Origin: Flagellimonas marinaquae
GTDB lineage: Bacteria > Bacteroidota > Bacteroidia > Flavobacteriales > Flavobacteriaceae
Direction of reading: 5' to 3'
Assembly: GCF_003992675.1 (NCBI RefSeq)
Contig: NZ_RZMZ01000004.1
Coordinates: 131,501 to 195,500, forward strand
Length of the DNA stretch: 64,000 nt
Every line of letters starts with the position of its first letter. Position 1 is the stretch's first letter. The notes under the pieces are model-generated. The model did not search any database. It was not told where the DNA came from and was given only the letters and a program-made list of their open reading frames with translations. Below are positions 26,575-34,458 of the stretch, piece after piece. The position numbers were made by a program, and so were the translations under genes.

Positions 26575-27372
26575 TTGATTTTGAAAAAAAGCACTTTTAT
26601 AATAACTAAAATGGACTGCCCTTCAGAAGAGCAGATGATTCGGATGAAGTTAGAGTCTTATGCTCAAGTAAAACACTTGGATTTTGATATTCCAAACAGA
26701 AAATTGGAAGTATATCACGTGGACGACGTCAAGGCGATAAAAACGTCTATAGCCAGCTTAAAACTTGGGGATTCCTTAGAAGGAACCACAGAAGCCGAAC
26801 CACCCGTAATGGAAGACCAATCCAAACAAAAAAGAATCCTATGGTGGGTCTTGGGCATCAACTTTGGCTTTTTCGTTATCGAAATGACCACCGGTTGGAT
26901 TTCTTCTTCGATGGGTCTTGTGGCAGACTCATTAGATATGCTGGCAGATTCCATCGTATATGCATTAAGCCTATTTGCGGTAGGCGGTGCCATTTCAAGA
27001 AAAAAGAAGGTTGCGAAATACAGCGGATACTTTCAGATGGCATTGGCAACACTTGGGTTTGCAGAGGTCTTGAGAAGGTTTTTTAGCAATACCGAAACAC
27101 CCTTGTTTCAATGGATGATTATCGTTTCAATTTTCGCATTGGCAGGTAATTTGATATCGCTCTGGCTCATCAACAAGGCAAAGAGTCAAGAGGCTCATAT
27201 GAAGGCAAGTGCCATTTTTACATCCAATGATATTATTGTTAATGGTGGTGTTATAGTAGCTGGGGTGCTGGTTTATTTTCTGAATAGTAAATGGCCCGAT
27301 TTAGTGATTGGCGGCATCGTTTTCACTTTTGTAATGCGCGGTGCATTGAGAATATTGAAATTATCGAAGTAG
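26575..27372 (+). CDS. CDF-type cation transporter with N-terminal HMA-like domain (paralogue 2)
   Basis: 265 residues from a TTG (a second in-frame TTG is two codons on). It is closely similar to the protein encoded at 16816 over its whole length: KMDCPSEEQMIRMKLE, LDFDIPNRKLEVYH, LVADSLDMLADS and FTSNDIIVNGG all recur. The HMA-like half keeps a single Cys. Predicted to export divalent cations from the cytosol. One copy sits with the copper genes, the other with the zinc/cadmium genes, so the pair may differ in substrate. It lies 21 nt after the Fur-like gene and 33 nt before the ZntA-type ATPase. Confidence 0.85.
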   Translation: MILKKSTFIITKMDCPSEEQMIRMKLESYAQVKHLDFDIPNRKLEVYHVDDVKAIKTSIASLKLGDSLEGTTEAEPPVMEDQSKQKRILWWVLGINFGFFVIEMTTGWISSSMGLVADSLDMLADSIVYALSLFAVGGAISRKKKVAKYSGYFQMALATLGFAEVLRRFFSNTETPLFQWMIIVSIFALAGNLISLWLINKAKSQEAHMKASAIFTSNDIIVNGGVIVAGVLVYFLNSKWPDLVIGGIVFTFVMRGALRILKLSK

Positions 27373-27405
27373 TTTTTAAAATGATATCAAACTTGATTAG
27401 AACAT

Positions 27406-29370
27406 ATGAAAAAGAAAAAAATAAACTTACGTGACTTAGAACCAAAAAAACAACAAGGCGAGCACAGTCACGACGATGGCCATAACCATAGCAGCCCTGA
27501 AGAAATTTCAAATTTTAGAACCTATCTACCGGCTATTTTCAGCTTTGTGATGTTGATAGCCGGAATCGCTATTGATTACTTTGATGCGTTTCCTTTCTTC
27601 AAAGGATGGATTCGCATAGTATGGTACACGGTAGCCTATATCCCTGTTGGTTTTCCGGTGATAAGAGAAGGCTGGAAAAGTATTAAAAATGGTGATTTCT
27701 TTACCGAATTTTTCTTGATGTCCATAGCCACTTTAGGGGCGTTCGCTATCGGCGAATATCCAGAAGGCGTAGCCGTAATGTTATTTTATGCTGTGGGCGA
27801 ACTGTTCCAGAATGCGGCCGTTAACCGTGCGAAGGGAAATATAAAAGCCTTACTCGATGTAAGACCAAATGAGGCTTTGGTTTATCGTGATGGTGATTTT
27901 GTTTCAGTAAATCCCGAGACTGTTGAAATCGGTGAAAAGATACAGGTACGTGTAGGCGAAAAAGTTCCTCTTGATGGCATTATACTTTCTGAAAAGGGTT
28001 CTTTTAATACTGCTGCCTTGACAGGCGAAAGCAAACCTGATACAATTGCTAAAGGCGATACCGTTTTTGCTGGAAGCATCAACCTTGATGGTGTAATCGA
28101 AATCGAGACGACCAAGGAATTCAAGGATAGTTCCATTGCACGAATTCTGGATATGGTACAGAATGCAACTGCCAGAAAATCAAAGACCGAACTGTTCATC
28201 AGAAAATTTGCTCGGATTTATACGCCAATCGTTGTATTCCTTGCCATCGGACTGACGTTTCTACCTTACTTTTTTGTAGATGATTATGTTTTTAGGGATT
28301 GGCTCTATCGAGCATTAATATTCCTTGTGATATCCTGTCCTTGTGCTTTAGTCATCTCTATACCGCTGGGCTATTTTGGCGGTTTGGGTGCGGCATCCCG
28401 CAACGGTATTCTTTTTAAAGGTGCATCCTTTTTAGATGCAATGACCCAAGTAAACACGGTCGTAATGGACAAAACAGGAACCGTTACCAAAGGGGTTTTT
28501 AAAATCAAAGAAATCAATTCCATCACATTTGAGGAAGCCGAATTTATGAAGTACTTGATGGCAATGGAAGAGCAATCTACCCATCCTATTGCAAAAGCGA
28601 TTCTCGAATATAAAGCAGACGGTTCGGATTACGAGGCGACCGATGTTTCAGAAGTTGCAGGAAAAGGTTTAAAAGGAACGGTCAATGGGAAAACGGTATT
28701 GGTAGGTAATAAAGCTTTGATGACCTCAAATGGCATAGAAGTCCCTTCGGAAACAGATGGTATTGTAGAATCCATCGTTATGGTGTCCATAGATGGAACA
28801 TTCGCAGGTTATGTAACCATTGCAGATGAACTGAAGGATGATGCGCACCAAGCCATTAAACAAATTCGAGATTCGGGAATTTCAAAGATTATAATGCTAT
28901 CAGGCGACAAAGACTCAATTACACAACAGGTTGCAAAAGAGTTAAATATCGATTGGGCAAAAGGTGGTTTGTTACCTGAAGATAAACTCAATGAGGTTGA
29001 AGAGCTCAAAAAGCAACCCGAAACCAAAGTAGCCTTTATCGGTGATGGTATTAATGATGCACCCGTTTTAGCAGCAAGTGATGTAGGTATTGCGATGGGT
29101 GGTTTAGGAAGTGATGTCGCCATCGAAACAGCCGATGTTATCATTCAGACCGATCAACCGAGTAAGATTGCAAGAGCAATAAAAATTGGTCGTTCAACGC
29201 GAAGAATCGTATGGCAGAATATTGGGCTTGCATTTGGGGTCAAGGTCATTGTCCTCATTCTCGGTGCTGGTGGCTTGGCCACGATGTGGGAAGCCGTATT
29301 TGCTGATGTAGGTGTTGCGCTGCTTGCTATCCTCAATGCCGTTAGATTGCAGAAAATGAAGTGGCAATAG
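27406..29370 (+). CDS. Zn/Cd/Pb-exporting P1B-type ATPase (ZntA-like)
   Basis: 654 residues. There is no CxxC domain; the N-terminus is Lys-rich then His-rich (HSHDDGHNHSS, about 20-30). The core has TGES in the actuator, the CPC ion site (SCPCALVIS, about 310-318), DKTGT (about 355), HP (STHPIAKA) and GDGIND. TM7 carries FGVK (Lys) and TM8 FADVGVALLAI (Asp), the P1B-2 pattern for Zn(II)/Cd(II)/Pb(II). It thus complements the Cu(I) ATPase at 12481. Last gene of the + strand metal block. Confidence 0.93.
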   Translation: MKKKKINLRDLEPKKQQGEHSHDDGHNHSSPEEISNFRTYLPAIFSFVMLIAGIAIDYFDAFPFFKGWIRIVWYTVAYIPVGFPVIREGWKSIKNGDFFTEFFLMSIATLGAFAIGEYPEGVAVMLFYAVGELFQNAAVNRAKGNIKALLDVRPNEALVYRDGDFVSVNPETVEIGEKIQVRVGEKVPLDGIILSEKGSFNTAALTGESKPDTIAKGDTVFAGSINLDGVIEIETTKEFKDSSIARILDMVQNATARKSKTELFIRKFARIYTPIVVFLAIGLTFLPYFFVDDYVFRDWLYRALIFLVISCPCALVISIPLGYFGGLGAASRNGILFKGASFLDAMTQVNTVVMDKTGTVTKGVFKIKEINSITFEEAEFMKYLMAMEEQSTHPIAKAILEYKADGSDYEATDVSEVAGKGLKGTVNGKTVLVGNKALMTSNGIEVPSETDGIVESIVMVSIDGTFAGYVTIADELKDDAHQAIKQIRDSGISKIIMLSGDKDSITQQVAKELNIDWAKGGLLPEDKLNEVEELKKQPETKVAFIGDGINDAPVLAASDVGIAMGGLGSDVAIETADVIIQTDQPSKIARAIKIGRSTRRIVWQNIGLAFGVKVIVLILGAGGLATMWEAVFADVGVALLAILNAVRLQKMKWQ

Positions 29371-29563
29371 GTCTTTTAATAAAGGGACTTATAGAAATAC
29401 AGCCCCATAAATTAAACATTTTATGAAACGCAACGAATCCAGAAAAGAGATACTTAAAAAGACCAAATAAACAGAATGTTTGCGAACACCTACAATTTTA
29501 AGTGGTTGGATTTTGTATGCGATGTTTGTGCTCATTATTTTTTAAGTTTTCTTTACAAATATA

Positions 29564-29587
29564 GACCGTGGAGTATAGTCAACGGTC
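29564..29587 (+). promoter_or_regulatory. MerR-type operator candidate
   Basis: GACCGT (29564-29569) and ACGGTC (29582-29587) form a perfect 6-bp dyad with 12-nt spacing and GGAGTATAGTC inside, resembling MerR-family promoters. It lies 37 nt before the broken merR-like gene at 29625. Confidence 0.45.
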
Positions 29588-29624
29588 AAGCGAAATGTAG
29601 ACTTTATTTTTAAGGTATATGCAA

Positions 29625-29958
29625 ATGGGCCAGTTGTCCAAGAAAACAAGGTTTTCCGGTGATACCATATGCTTTTATAAAAGAAGGGTTTGATGCCGAT
29701 GTCTCAAAGGAAGATGAATGCAACAGTTATAGGAATTACTCCGATGGAACTTTGGAAAAACTTCTTGTCAATGATGAAATGAAAGGCTTTGGGGTTACCT
29801 TAAATGAGATTTCAGATTTTTTGGGGCTATTGGAATTCAATACAGCTGCGTGTGAGAATGTATCACAAAAAATGCTTGAAAAGGTAAGGTTGATCGATAA
29901 GAAAATAAAAGAGTTGAAAGAAATGAAGAGCCTGATTATTGGAAGCTTGGATTCCTGA
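29625..29958 (+). pseudogene. MerR-family regulator broken by a frameshift
   Basis: From the ATG at 29625 the reading MGQLSKKTRFSGDTICFYKR is a clear MerR N-terminal helix-turn-helix, but it stops after two more residues. In another frame the protein resumes from about 29675: KEGFDADVSKEDECNSYRNY, then YSDGTLEKLL, then VTLNEISDFLGL and the dimerisation helix ending at 29958. The segment has the usual MerR order and about the usual length (near 110 residues), so a single indel near 29675-29690 explains it. A Cys near the start of the dimer helix (NTAACENVS) is where metal ligands occur in this family. An intact gene misread by sequencing cannot be excluded. Confidence 0.75.
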
Positions 29959-30231
29959 GCGTCCCAAGAAAGCAAATCGGAAAATTGCCCCTTGATTTCA
30001 GTAAATTTTTAGTTGAACGCTCAATTTTTCAGAGTAGCACATAACTTCTAACGGAACTCCATTCGGTATATATCCTCTATTTGGTGGTGCAAGATTTGAT
30101 AATCCTTTAGCCTATCAAACCGATTAAAGGTGCCCTGCAATAATATTTTTTAGAAAGAATAGACCAAATATTTTCATAAAAAGATGCTATTGTTACGTAA
30201 AGTATTTTTTTAAGGAACCAGTGATACATTA
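29959..30231. other. Intergenic stretch with a decayed coding trace
   Basis: 273 nt between the broken merR gene and the NHL gene. A short open stretch at about 30049-30127 reads TPFGIYPLFGGARFDNPLAY and ends in a stop. It looks like a protein tail, but no start or family is evident. No terminator was recognised. Confidence 0.3.
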
Positions 30232-31053
30232 CTATCTTAAAGACCAGATTAAAATTGAGTTTTCCTTAAAATTTGTGATGTAAAGTTTGTTCCTGTCGAA
30301 CAGAACATCAGTTGGATATACGATGTTTTCTGTCAATATCTGAAGCAGTTGGCCCTGATGGTCAAAAATTAATACCCGACTATTTTCTTGGTCGGTGATG
30401 GCCAATTCATTGACGTTTAAAGCAATTCCTGAAGCCACGTTTATTTTCTCATTTTGTCCGATGGTGGCAATATGGTTGCCTTCAAAATCAAAAATCTGGA
30501 TCCTGTGGTTATAGGCATCAGCCACGTAAACCTTGCCGTTTTTCATCTTTACATCTATAGGATAGTATAGTTTCCCATCCTTATGTCCCTGTTTACCGAT
30601 GGTAAAACTTTTATTAGGGGTCTCCACAATAATACGATGGTTATAAAAATCAGCGACCAAAATGGTGTCCCCATATACGGAAACACCTGCCGGTGCCTGT
30701 GGAGTCTTATTTATTTTCATGGGGCTTAACCTGCTATTTTTATATTTCCAAATGGAATCGGTCAAAAACTCTGGAATATAAAGTGTACCCTTTTCAAAAT
30801 GGATGTTCATCGGTCGTTGGATGCCCGTGATGGAATCCAATACTTTTCCGTTCAGGTCTATTTTATACAGCCGGAAATAATCGGGGTCCGTAAACCAGAT
30901 GACATCCCTATCCTTTGCCAACGCCAAGGGACGGGATTCTTCGGGAAGCGTAATCTTTCGTTCAAGCTGCCACTGTTTTTTGTGCCTCTCACAACCGGAT
31001 ATGAAAAGAACCAAGAAAACAATTGAGAGGACACTAACTAGTTTAGAATTCAT
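30232..31053 (-). CDS. NHL-repeat beta-propeller lipoprotein
   Basis: 273 residues. The lipoprotein signal ends at FISGCER (about 21). The rest is a run of about six blades: SRPLALAKDRDVIWFTDPDY, PMNIHFEKGTLYIPEF, PAGVSVYGDTILVADFYNHR, PIDVKMKNGKVYVADAYNHR, VASGIALNVNELAITDQENS and PTDVLFDRNKLYITNF. This is an NHL/6-bladed propeller, a fold used for binding proteins or small ligands. It overlaps the MerT-like gene by 11 nt and ends the CsoR-led operon. Its role in metal handling is unknown; an outer surface or periplasmic position is expected. Confidence 0.85.
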   Translation of the reverse strand: MNSKLVSVLSIVFLVLFISGCERHKKQWQLERKITLPEESRPLALAKDRDVIWFTDPDYFRLYKIDLNGKVLDSITGIQRPMNIHFEKGTLYIPEFLTDSIWKYKNSRLSPMKINKTPQAPAGVSVYGDTILVADFYNHRIIVETPNKSFTIGKQGHKDGKLYYPIDVKMKNGKVYVADAYNHRIQIFDFEGNHIATIGQNEKINVASGIALNVNELAITDQENSRVLIFDHQGQLLQILTENIVYPTDVLFDRNKLYITNFKENSILIWSLR

Positions 31054-31384
31054 ATAAGTAGTTTAAGACGATAAAAATCAGGACCAGCGAGGTAACCGTC
31101 CATAAAGACCATGAATTGATACTGCATTTGCCAACGGTATTTTCGCACGGTTTCCCTTTGTTGCACTTTCTTGAACCTTTGAAATTTTTGTAGTGGGCGA
31201 TCCCAAGAACAACTACCGAAAAGGTGCTCAGATAGGATTGTGCGGGATGCAGCCATTCAAAGTTTCCGGCCAAAACTCCCAATCCTGCCCCGAACGATAA
31301 AAATGCGGGCACAAGACAGCACATCAGGGGTAGAAAAGAGGTAAGCAAGCTTGTGCTCAACATCAATTTTAAAGTGGTCCTCAT
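31043..31384 (-). CDS. MerT/MerC-like small membrane protein
   Basis: 113 residues from the ATG at 31384, which overlaps the preceding stop as ATGA. The longer reading from 31420 is rejected. Three membrane helices are predicted: LMCCLVPAFLSFGAGLG (about 18-40) with the vicinal CysCys seen in mercuric transporters, LSTFSVVVLGIAHY (about 50-65), and the C-terminal SLWTVTSLVLIFIVL. The loop between helices 2 and 3 carries CNKGKPCENTVGKC. Family knowledge: MerT/MerC bring Hg(II) across the inner membrane via Cys pairs. The substrate here is not known. Confidence 0.75.
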   Translation of the reverse strand: MRTTLKLMLSTSLLTSFLPLMCCLVPAFLSFGAGLGVLAGNFEWLHPAQSYLSTFSVVVLGIAHYKNFKGSRKCNKGKPCENTVGKCSINSWSLWTVTSLVLIFIVLNYLYEF

Positions 31385-31878
31385 TGAATCCGTTCCATTT
31401 TTGATATCGTAAGTATCCATTGGCTTGGAAGATTGTCATCTTCCACATCGTCCACCGTGCCACTCACCGTGACGTTGCCCTCCGTCATTTTTTCAAGATA
31501 TTCTGTAGAAGTGGCCTGCGACACCAAAAATTGTTCCCGGGGGGTGGCTACCAACCATTGGCCATTTTCTTTACTTAGTTTGCCCGAAACGGTCACCGCT
31601 GCTTTTTTAGCGGAAAACCCGTTCTTTTTCACTTCCTCTTGAATGGCCCCCAAAGTGAGTTCGTTCTCAGCGGCCAGGTCAAGATAGGCCCTTCCATCAT
31701 TGAGACTGACACGGACCTTCTGAAGACCGTCCATCTTTTTCAGTCCCCGTTCCAGGCCATAGGCACAAGGGGCACAATCCATCCCGTACACTTCCTGGTC
31801 CACGTAGGTTATCTGGGCGTTTAGAGTGCCCACAACCAACAAGACCATTATTATCACCAATACACTATTTTTCATCAT
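31381..31878 (-). CDS. Periplasmic HMA-domain protein
   Basis: 165 residues from the ATG at 31878. A signal peptide (about 1-22, ending TLNAQ) is followed by an HMA domain (about 25-92) with GMDCAPCAYGLERGL, the metal-binding CxxC. A second domain (about 95-165) of beta strands follows (VTVSGKLSKENGQWLVATPR, VTVSGTVDDVED) and may be an OB fold. The protein would carry a thiophilic metal in the periplasm and pass it to the MerT-like protein encoded next, whose ATG overlaps its stop. No close analogue with this two-domain layout is known to me. Confidence 0.82.
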   Translation of the reverse strand: MMKNSVLVIIMVLLVVGTLNAQITYVDQEVYGMDCAPCAYGLERGLKKMDGLQKVRVSLNDGRAYLDLAAENELTLGAIQEEVKKNGFSAKKAAVTVSGKLSKENGQWLVATPREQFLVSQATSTEYLEKMTEGNVTVSGTVDDVEDDNLPSQWILTISKMERIQ

Positions 31879-31906
31879 ACTCAACTTTTTAAAAATTTAT
31901 CGCTAT

Positions 31907-32776
31907 CTATAACCAATAGCTCAGATTTATCGCTACTCGGTATTTTTCCCTTACAGCTCCTGGAGTCAGGTTCTGTACCGCCGGGAACATAGCGCCAAAG
32001 GATATGCCCCATGCACCGTACAGTCCCAAAAAAGATGGGCCGACCAGAACCTTCGTGCTTCTCGTGCCAGAATCGTTCAGGTTTCCCTCATAGATGGCCT
32101 CACCGGGAAACTCGGCCAACGATTCAATGAAAATGCGCCAATCGGGTTTTGGATAATCACCCATAAAAATATTGGGGCGATACCCCACAACGGCAGAGGC
32201 ATAGGGCAAATCCCCCAATTGTTCGCCGTTTTTCCCGAAATAATAGTGGTATCCTCCCCCGAGCCATCCATACCAGGTCCGTGAAGCATAGCCAGTTGAA
32301 ATGGCGGCGTGTACGGATTGGCCGACGTTGACCTGTCCGCGTACATCATCGGTAGGTGTGGAAACACCAAAAACAGCGGTTGACTCAAAGCGCTTGCCCA
32401 CACCAAAGGCATTGGAAAAAAAACGGTACCAAAGAGAAGCCTCGATATCTCCGTTTGCGGGCATATTGCTGTTGCCCCGGGTCCTCGGTGCGTTATCCAA
32501 ACGCCCGATCATTGTCGGTGTGGTCAAATTGACCTGCAAATCTTCGGTAATTCCATAGGAAAATAGATAACGCAACATATACAAGGTTTCATCTTCCGTG
32601 CTTAGGGTCATACCAGCCACATTCAGATCCACTCCGCCCTTGGCAAGGGTCGGGGTCTGTAGACCATACAAGGGGCCGTGGCCTTGAGCCACCGCTACCC
32701 CCGTGAAAGCCAATTGGAATATCAATACCAGATAGTTGATTCTTGCCGGTAACTTCGTGATTTTTTTGACAATCAT
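31907..32776 (-). CDS. Outer-membrane beta-barrel protein of the CsoR-led operon
   Basis: 289 residues from the ATG at 32776. The upstream reading would overlap the thioredoxin-like gene. Signal peptide ends near VAVAQG. The mature part alternates amphipathic beta strands (LYMLRYLFSYGITEDLQVNL, ASLWYRFFSNAFGVG, GWLGGGYHYYFGKNG, YRVAINLSYWL) and ends in an aromatic strand, as expected of a 12-14-strand barrel of the transporter or MetA-type kind. Ligand unknown. It lies between a cytosolic thioredoxin-like gene and the periplasmic HMA gene, which points to a metal path through the outer membrane (inference). Confidence 0.75.
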   Translation of the reverse strand: MIVKKITKLPARINYLVLIFQLAFTGVAVAQGHGPLYGLQTPTLAKGGVDLNVAGMTLSTEDETLYMLRYLFSYGITEDLQVNLTTPTMIGRLDNAPRTRGNSNMPANGDIEASLWYRFFSNAFGVGKRFESTAVFGVSTPTDDVRGQVNVGQSVHAAISTGYASRTWYGWLGGGYHYYFGKNGEQLGDLPYASAVVGYRPNIFMGDYPKPDWRIFIESLAEFPGEAIYEGNLNDSGTRSTKVLVGPSFLGLYGAWGISFGAMFPAVQNLTPGAVREKYRVAINLSYWL

Positions 32777-32789
32777 TTTTAGCTGGTTT

Positions 32790-33062
32790 TTATGAGATCT
32801 GTCCAATGCCCGCCTCCGTCAACCTTTCTTTGGTAATGGACGAGTCCTTACAACAATCCAACAATTTTCCGTTGACCGCAACCGCCGGTATTTTATGTAC
32901 TCCGTATTCATTCATCTTAGCGAGACAGGTCTTATCGCTGAATTGCTCAACCAAATCGTATGTGGTTACTTCACATTCATCACAAGCCAGTTCCCGAACC
33001 ATTTCGACGACAGGGTCACAGATCGGACAATTGGCGGTAAAAACTTCTACTTGACGTTTCAT
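32790..33062 (-). CDS. Thioredoxin-like small protein with CPIC motif
   Basis: 90 residues from the ATG at 33062; the longer reading from 33155 would cover the promoter. No signal peptide. A thioredoxin fold is suggested by VEVFTANCPICDPVVEMV (active-site-like CPIC), VTTYDL, the YGVHKIPAVAVNGK cis-proline segment and a final helix. Extra Cys pairs occur (ACDECE, DCCKD). It may reduce or bind a thiophilic metal or a Cys-rich partner in the cytosol. First gene after its own promoter, 157 nt beyond the CsoR-like gene. Confidence 0.8.
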   Translation of the reverse strand: MKRQVEVFTANCPICDPVVEMVRELACDECEVTTYDLVEQFSDKTCLAKMNEYGVHKIPAVAVNGKLLDCCKDSSITKERLTEAGIGQIS

Positions 33063-33122
33063 CTTTCTGTTTTTGAATTGTTTATTTCTTCTTTCCATTG
33101 TCATCGGATCCAAACAACGAAT

Positions 33123-33163
33123 CAAATGTAGGAAGGAGGGTAGGGTGGTCTCCAAACAATATT
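33123..33163 (-). promoter_or_regulatory. Promoter and candidate CsoR-like operator of the thioredoxin/HMA operon
   Basis: On the minus strand, TTTG (33153-33156), a 22-nt spacer and TACATTTG (33123-33130) match the Bacteroidetes promoter. The motif GGGTGGTCTCCAAACAATAT (+ strand, within 33142-33163) overlaps the -33 box. A copy with 3 differences in 22 bases lies at 33618-33639 before the CsoR-like gene. Confidence 0.6.
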
Positions 33164-33218
33164 AAAAAAAAATGTCCCTTTTTTTTGGGCCATTGATCGT
33201 ATTGCTTTTTGGTAAAGT

Positions 33219-33581
33219 TTATTTGTCCCTATAGTCTTCCAGTTTGGCCTTAAGGGAGGCTATTTCCTTCATTTTGTCCGTAAGACTGTCCAATTCCAGA
33301 TTAGGGAACTGCTTCCTGATAAATTCAATACGGTCTTCATTGCCACAATTCCCAGGGCAGGCTTCCACGGTTTCTGAAATCTTGATGGCAAGTGCCTTTC
33401 GATAGGTTTCGTCAAGCAACAGGAAGTAGGCCTTCTCCAGTCCCTTCTGGGCTGCCTTGAACTGTATCAGTATCTTCTCCGGGTCCGTATCCTCATCCAG
33501 CATTTTAACGAGACCGCTTATTTGCCCATTGATACTTTGCAACCTCGTTTTTATGTCCTTGCTTAAATCTCGTGGTATCAT
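33219..33581 (-). CDS. CsoR/RcnR-type metal-responsive repressor (atypical ligands)
   Basis: 120 residues from the ATG at 33581. The all-helical DUF156 fold is recognised from TRLQSINGQISGLVKMLDE, the family signature in helix 1, and KAAQKGLEKAYFLLLDE in helix 2. The usual Cu(I) ligands (Cys in helix 2 before the AAxxxL stretch, then HxxxC) are absent: the positions read ILIQF and ETYRKAL. A C-terminal extension has CPGNCG and a coiled coil. It therefore may sense another metal or use the CPGNC pair. The operator candidate in its own promoter (33618-33639) recurs in front of the next operon, so it probably controls both. Confidence 0.85.
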   Translation of the reverse strand: MIPRDLSKDIKTRLQSINGQISGLVKMLDEDTDPEKILIQFKAAQKGLEKAYFLLLDETYRKALAIKISETVEACPGNCGNEDRIEFIRKQFPNLELDSLTDKMKEIASLKAKLEDYRDK

Positions 33582-33599
33582 TGATTTTGAATTTTGTGA

Positions 33600-33639
33600 C
33601 AAAGTAATGAGGCTCCCAGGGTGGTCCCCAAATAATTTT
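33600..33639 (-). promoter_or_regulatory. Promoter and candidate operator of the CsoR-like gene
   Basis: On the minus strand, TTTG (33629-33632) and TACTTTG (33600-33606) lie about 22 nt apart. The motif GGGTGGTCCCCAAATAATTT lies within 33618-33639, in the 64-nt gap after the zinc-ribbon gene. It has the same layout as the promoter at 33123-33163. Confidence 0.55.
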
Positions 33640-33645
33640 TCAAAT

Positions 33646-33855
33646 TTACTCGCAACATAGAGAGCCTTCCTGAACGGATGGACAGGCAACGGTGCCATAC
33701 GAGCAAAAGACACAGCAATCGCCCGCTTTTGGCCTTAAAACCTCCTTGCAATTTTCACAATCGTAAAAGAATTGGCAAGCCGTGGTCGGCATCAGTTCTT
33801 TCTTGCGGTGTCCGCATTTGGGACACGTAATGGTGGATTCTAACACAGTTTTCAT
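33646..33855 (-). CDS. Small Cys-rich zinc-ribbon protein of the mer-like operon
   Basis: 69 residues. A zinc ribbon is formed by CPKCGHRK (11-18) and CENCKE (33-38), followed by the conserved tail GDCCVFCSYGTVACPSVQ with five Cys. The start codon overlaps the merTP stop (TAATG), so translation is coupled. This GDCCVFCSYG protein is a frequent companion of MerTP in Bacteroidetes. It is cytosolic by sequence. Its function is unknown; carrying or buffering of a thiophilic metal is likely. Confidence 0.8.
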   Translation of the reverse strand: MKTVLESTITCPKCGHRKKELMPTTACQFFYDCENCKEVLRPKAGDCCVFCSYGTVACPSVQEGSLCCE

Positions 33856-34457
33856 TATTCGATGATCTTATATCCGGTTTTTTTAATGGCAGATGCTATA
33901 TCATTGGCACTTACCTTACTGTTATCAAACTTTACGACAGTCAGGGATGTCCCATAATTTGCATCTACTTCCAAAATGCCCTCTAGTTTGTTGACCTCGT
34001 TTTCAATATGGGCCTCGCAACCTGCACATGTCATTCCCTCTATGGAATAAGTCAATTCACTTACGTTACTTTCAGATACAAATACGACTTGCTTTTCAAC
34101 ATTGGAGTTGGAATAATACATATGTGAATAGTAAGGGAATGCCAACATTATACCTGCAAAAATGGTAATCAAAAACAGGAAAGTCTTGGATTGTATGAAC
34201 TTAGGTCTATCATCTTCACAGGCGCAATCAATATCCTGTGGACGTGGTTTTAATTTTTGATACCACGCAAATCCAAGAATCAAAACGGTCACACCCATTA
34301 AAATAGGTCTGTACGGCTCTATCCAAGAAAATGTGGAAGCAATTCCAGTAGTGCCGGAAAGCAGAGCCAAGACAGGGGTGATACAGCACAGTGAGGCCAC
34401 GAAAGCTGAAAATAATCCAGTAAATGCCATTCGGTTGGATGTCATCGTTTTTTTCAT
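33855..34457 (-). CDS. merTP: MerTP-type mercuric transport protein (MerT fused to MerP-like HMA)
   Basis: 200 residues from the ATG at 34457, 1 nt after the arsR stop. Membrane helices: about 10-30 (with SLCCITPVLALLSG, the MerT CysCys pair), 38-58 and 95-115. A loop has CACEDDRP. The C-terminal 70 residues form an HMA domain with IEGMTCAGCEAHIENEV (CxxC). Family knowledge: uptake of Hg(II) into the cytosol for reduction by MerA. No MerA or MerB is present in this window, so either the reductase is elsewhere or the substrate is not mercury. Confidence 0.88.
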   Translation of the reverse strand: MKKTMTSNRMAFTGLFSAFVASLCCITPVLALLSGTTGIASTFSWIEPYRPILMGVTVLILGFAWYQKLKPRPQDIDCACEDDRPKFIQSKTFLFLITIFAGIMLAFPYYSHMYYSNSNVEKQVVFVSESNVSELTYSIEGMTCAGCEAHIENEVNKLEGILEVDANYGTSLTVVKFDNSKVSANDIASAIKKTGYKIIE

Positions 34458-34458
34458 G

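Noticed and set aside
29424-29471. A 15-residue frame after the ZntA-type gene
   Set aside because: Too short, no conservation evidence; probably chance in AT-rich sequence.
30049-30127. Protein-tail-like stretch as a gene
   Set aside because: Only about 26 residues, a stop directly upstream and no family match; recorded as a trace only.
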